This document shows, piece by piece, positions 22,772-23,750 of a stretch of 23,750 bases of DNA (position 1 is its first letter; every line of letters starts with the position of its first letter). The notes below the pieces were generated by a model. It worked only from the letters and a program-made list of their open reading frames with translations. It did not search any database and was not told the DNA's origin. The position numbers and the translations under genes were made by a program. The DNA comes from Actinomycetes bacterium (GTDB lineage Bacteria > Actinomycetota > Coriobacteriia > Coriobacteriales > Eggerthellaceae), in assembly GCA_023429565.1 (NCBI GenBank), contig JAEZDJ010000116.1, positions 1 through 23,750 of the forward strand. Reading direction: 5' to 3'.

Positions 22772-23479
22772 TCACGAAAGGGGGAGGTGGAAACCGGACA
22801 CCTGCTGGCCAAACCACGGCTCAAGATACGTTGGCATATACCAGGCAAACAGCGACCCGACAAACGTTATGGAGCAGACCATGACAAGCGTTTGGGTGCG
22901 AGGACGCAACTTGGCCAAACGCCGTTCAAGCAAGGGGAATATAACGAAGGCGCATATGGTTATCAAGACGGCATACCAGAGATCATTGACCAAATATGCC
23001 TGGTTCAGAACGGTCCAATCATAGCCGGTAAAGTCCCAAAGAGGATAGACACCCTGTTCGTTGGGCTGATTCAGCAGAAGACCCATGACGAGCTCGGTGA
23101 GGAAGGCTATGAGAAAGGCCACCCCAAAGACCACGGCCACATTGAGGGTCTTGGAACGCAACTGCCTGTGTATGCGCTCCTTCAGCGGGATGATGAGGAA
23201 GAAGAAGAAAATCGTACAGATGGAGTACACCCACATCGGCTTGAAAGGACGTAGCCATATGTCCGCATAGTTCGGATCGTTGATGGTAAAACTGCCCAGA
23301 TGGAAGCCGATGCCCGTGTACACGTTCTCGATGAGGTGGCCGACAACGGCCATGAGCACCGTATAGGTGATGACCCGCTTCCAGAAATTGGGGCAGGTTA
23401 CCTGAAAAATAACGTACTCGAACAGAAAATGGATTTTCCGTTCGACCGTTTGGAGTGTGGCTGTAGCGGTAACTGTCAT
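22772..23479 (-). CDS. Polytopic membrane protein, possible CmpB-type permease
   Basis: This 235-residue protein has about six membrane helices with hydrophilic loops. The segment LTELVMGLLLNQPNE, followed by LWDF and a hydrophobic LWYAVLITICAFVIF, resembles the putative ABC-transporter type IV family (CmpB), but I am not certain. The ATG at 23479 has no ribosome site of its own. It overlaps the TGA of a 14-codon upstream ORF with a good ribosome site, so it may be translated by coupling. It is convergent with the aminotransferase gene, and no partner ATPase gene is visible. Transport substrate is unknown. Confidence 0.65.
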   Translation of the reverse strand: MTVTATATLQTVERKIHFLFEYVIFQVTCPNFWKRVITYTVLMAVVGHLIENVYTGIGFHLGSFTINDPNYADIWLRPFKPMWVYSICTIFFFFLIIPLKERIHRQLRSKTLNVAVVFGVAFLIAFLTELVMGLLLNQPNEQGVYPLWDFTGYDWTVLNQAYLVNDLWYAVLITICAFVIFPLLERRLAKLRPRTQTLVMVCSITFVGSLFAWYMPTYLEPWFGQQVSGFHLPLS

Positions 23480-23520
23480 GTGCGCATCGTAACATAGGCG
23501 TTACCGATCCGTTTATCCAT
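23476..23520 (-). CDS. Mini-ORF overlapping the start of the membrane protein gene
   Basis: ATG at 23520 begins a 14-residue ORF, MDKRIGNAYVTMRT, ending in TGA at 23478-23476. Its stop overlaps the ATG of the membrane protein (sequence ATGA). GGAGAG lies about 6 bases upstream of its ATG, whereas the membrane protein lacks a site. It may be a leader peptide that couples translation, or a sign that the true start is frameshifted. Confidence 0.4.
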   Translation of the reverse strand: MDKRIGNAYVTMRT

Positions 23521-23640
23521 CGTATTCTCTCCATGTTCTCATCAACCCTCGTCCATGAGCGCTGGCAGCACCCCTCCCCGACAGGCGCCCGGAGGAGCCA
23601 AGTTCAGCATAAGCACAGATCTAGAAGGGAGTTTGTAATC
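23521..23640. other. Upstream region of the membrane protein gene
   Basis: This stretch of about 120 bases holds the 5' end of the membrane protein transcript on the minus strand, with GGAGAG near 23530. No other gene or clear promoter hexamers are visible. Confidence 0.35.
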
Positions 23641-23641
23641 T

Positions 23642-23703
23642 CTAGTGCAGGTTTTCAATGCAGGTTTGTTTTGCCTGACTAATTGCAGGTTTTCCTGCAC
23701 TAG
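23642..23703. repeat. Cluster of direct TGCAGGTTT repeats bounded by an inverted repeat
   Basis: Outer arms CTAGTGCAGG (23642-23651) and CCTGCACTAG (23694-23703) are perfect inverted copies. TGCAGGTTT occurs at 23646, 23659 and 23684. The last copy also forms a small hairpin, TGCAGG-TTTT-CCTGCA (23684-23699). The pattern is visible directly. It could be a set of regulator sites or the end of a small mobile element. Confidence 0.6.
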
Positions 23704-23750
23704 GGACAGCCTGAGGGGTGCTCCGTCCGGGAAATCTCTACGTTTTTCTG

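Noticed and set aside
23642..23703. CRISPR array
   Set aside because: The repeats are only 9-11 bases, spacing is uneven (13 and 25) and no cas genes are present.

Overview
The window looks like chromosomal DNA of a gut-type actinobacterium of the Eggerthellaceae (Coriobacteriia). The grounds are the moderately high GC content, several Tat-exported lipoprotein flavoproteins of the fumarate/urocanate-reductase superfamily, each beside its own regulator, and two polytopic membrane proteins that end in a LuxR helix-turn-helix, an architecture typical of this family. The genus cannot be fixed from the sequence. No rRNA, tRNA, CRISPR array, transposase or phage gene was seen.

Layout. 1-117 (-): first codons of a Bcr/CflA-type drug exporter that runs off the left edge. 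436-2758 (-): a LuxR-type membrane regulator, a GNAT acetyltransferase and a doubtful small or decayed ORF. 3055-4917 (+): an exported flavoprotein with an FMN-binding domain, divergent from that regulator. 5037-5741 (-): aquaporin Z. 5961-9933 (-): a second LuxR-type membrane regulator whose 3' end overlaps a protein that fuses a two-TRD type I specificity subunit to an HsdM-like methyltransferase with lost catalytic motifs. 10121-11881 (+): a second exported flavoprotein, divergent from that pair. 12040-15568 (-): wecB (UDP-GlcNAc 2-epimerase) followed by an NfrB-like membrane glycosyltransferase with a C-terminal MshEN-type domain. 15891-17570 (-) and 17811-18692 (+): a third exported flavoprotein and a divergent LysR regulator. 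18794-19681 (-): a proline iminopeptidase-type hydrolase. 20079-22690 (+): an arginine/ornithine-type antiporter and a PLP aminotransferase. 22772-23479 (-): a polytopic membrane protein preceded by an overlapping mini-ORF. The right end carries a cluster of short direct and inverted repeats.

How it fits together. Three of the blocks follow one plan: a regulator (LuxR-membrane, LuxR-membrane plus pseudo-methyltransferase, or LysR) facing an exported flavin reductase. This suggests separately switched modules for respiring different organic electron acceptors; the substrates cannot be read from sequence. The wecB-nfrB pair suggests synthesis of a ManNAc-containing surface polysaccharide, possibly controlled by cyclic di-GMP. 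The right-hand block (peptidase, antiporter, aminotransferase) fits peptide and amino-acid use.

The most novel element is the LuxR/pseudo-methyltransferase pair (5961-9933): a DNA-recognition scaffold that appears to have lost methylation activity and is coupled to a membrane transcription factor. Its function is inferred, not shown.
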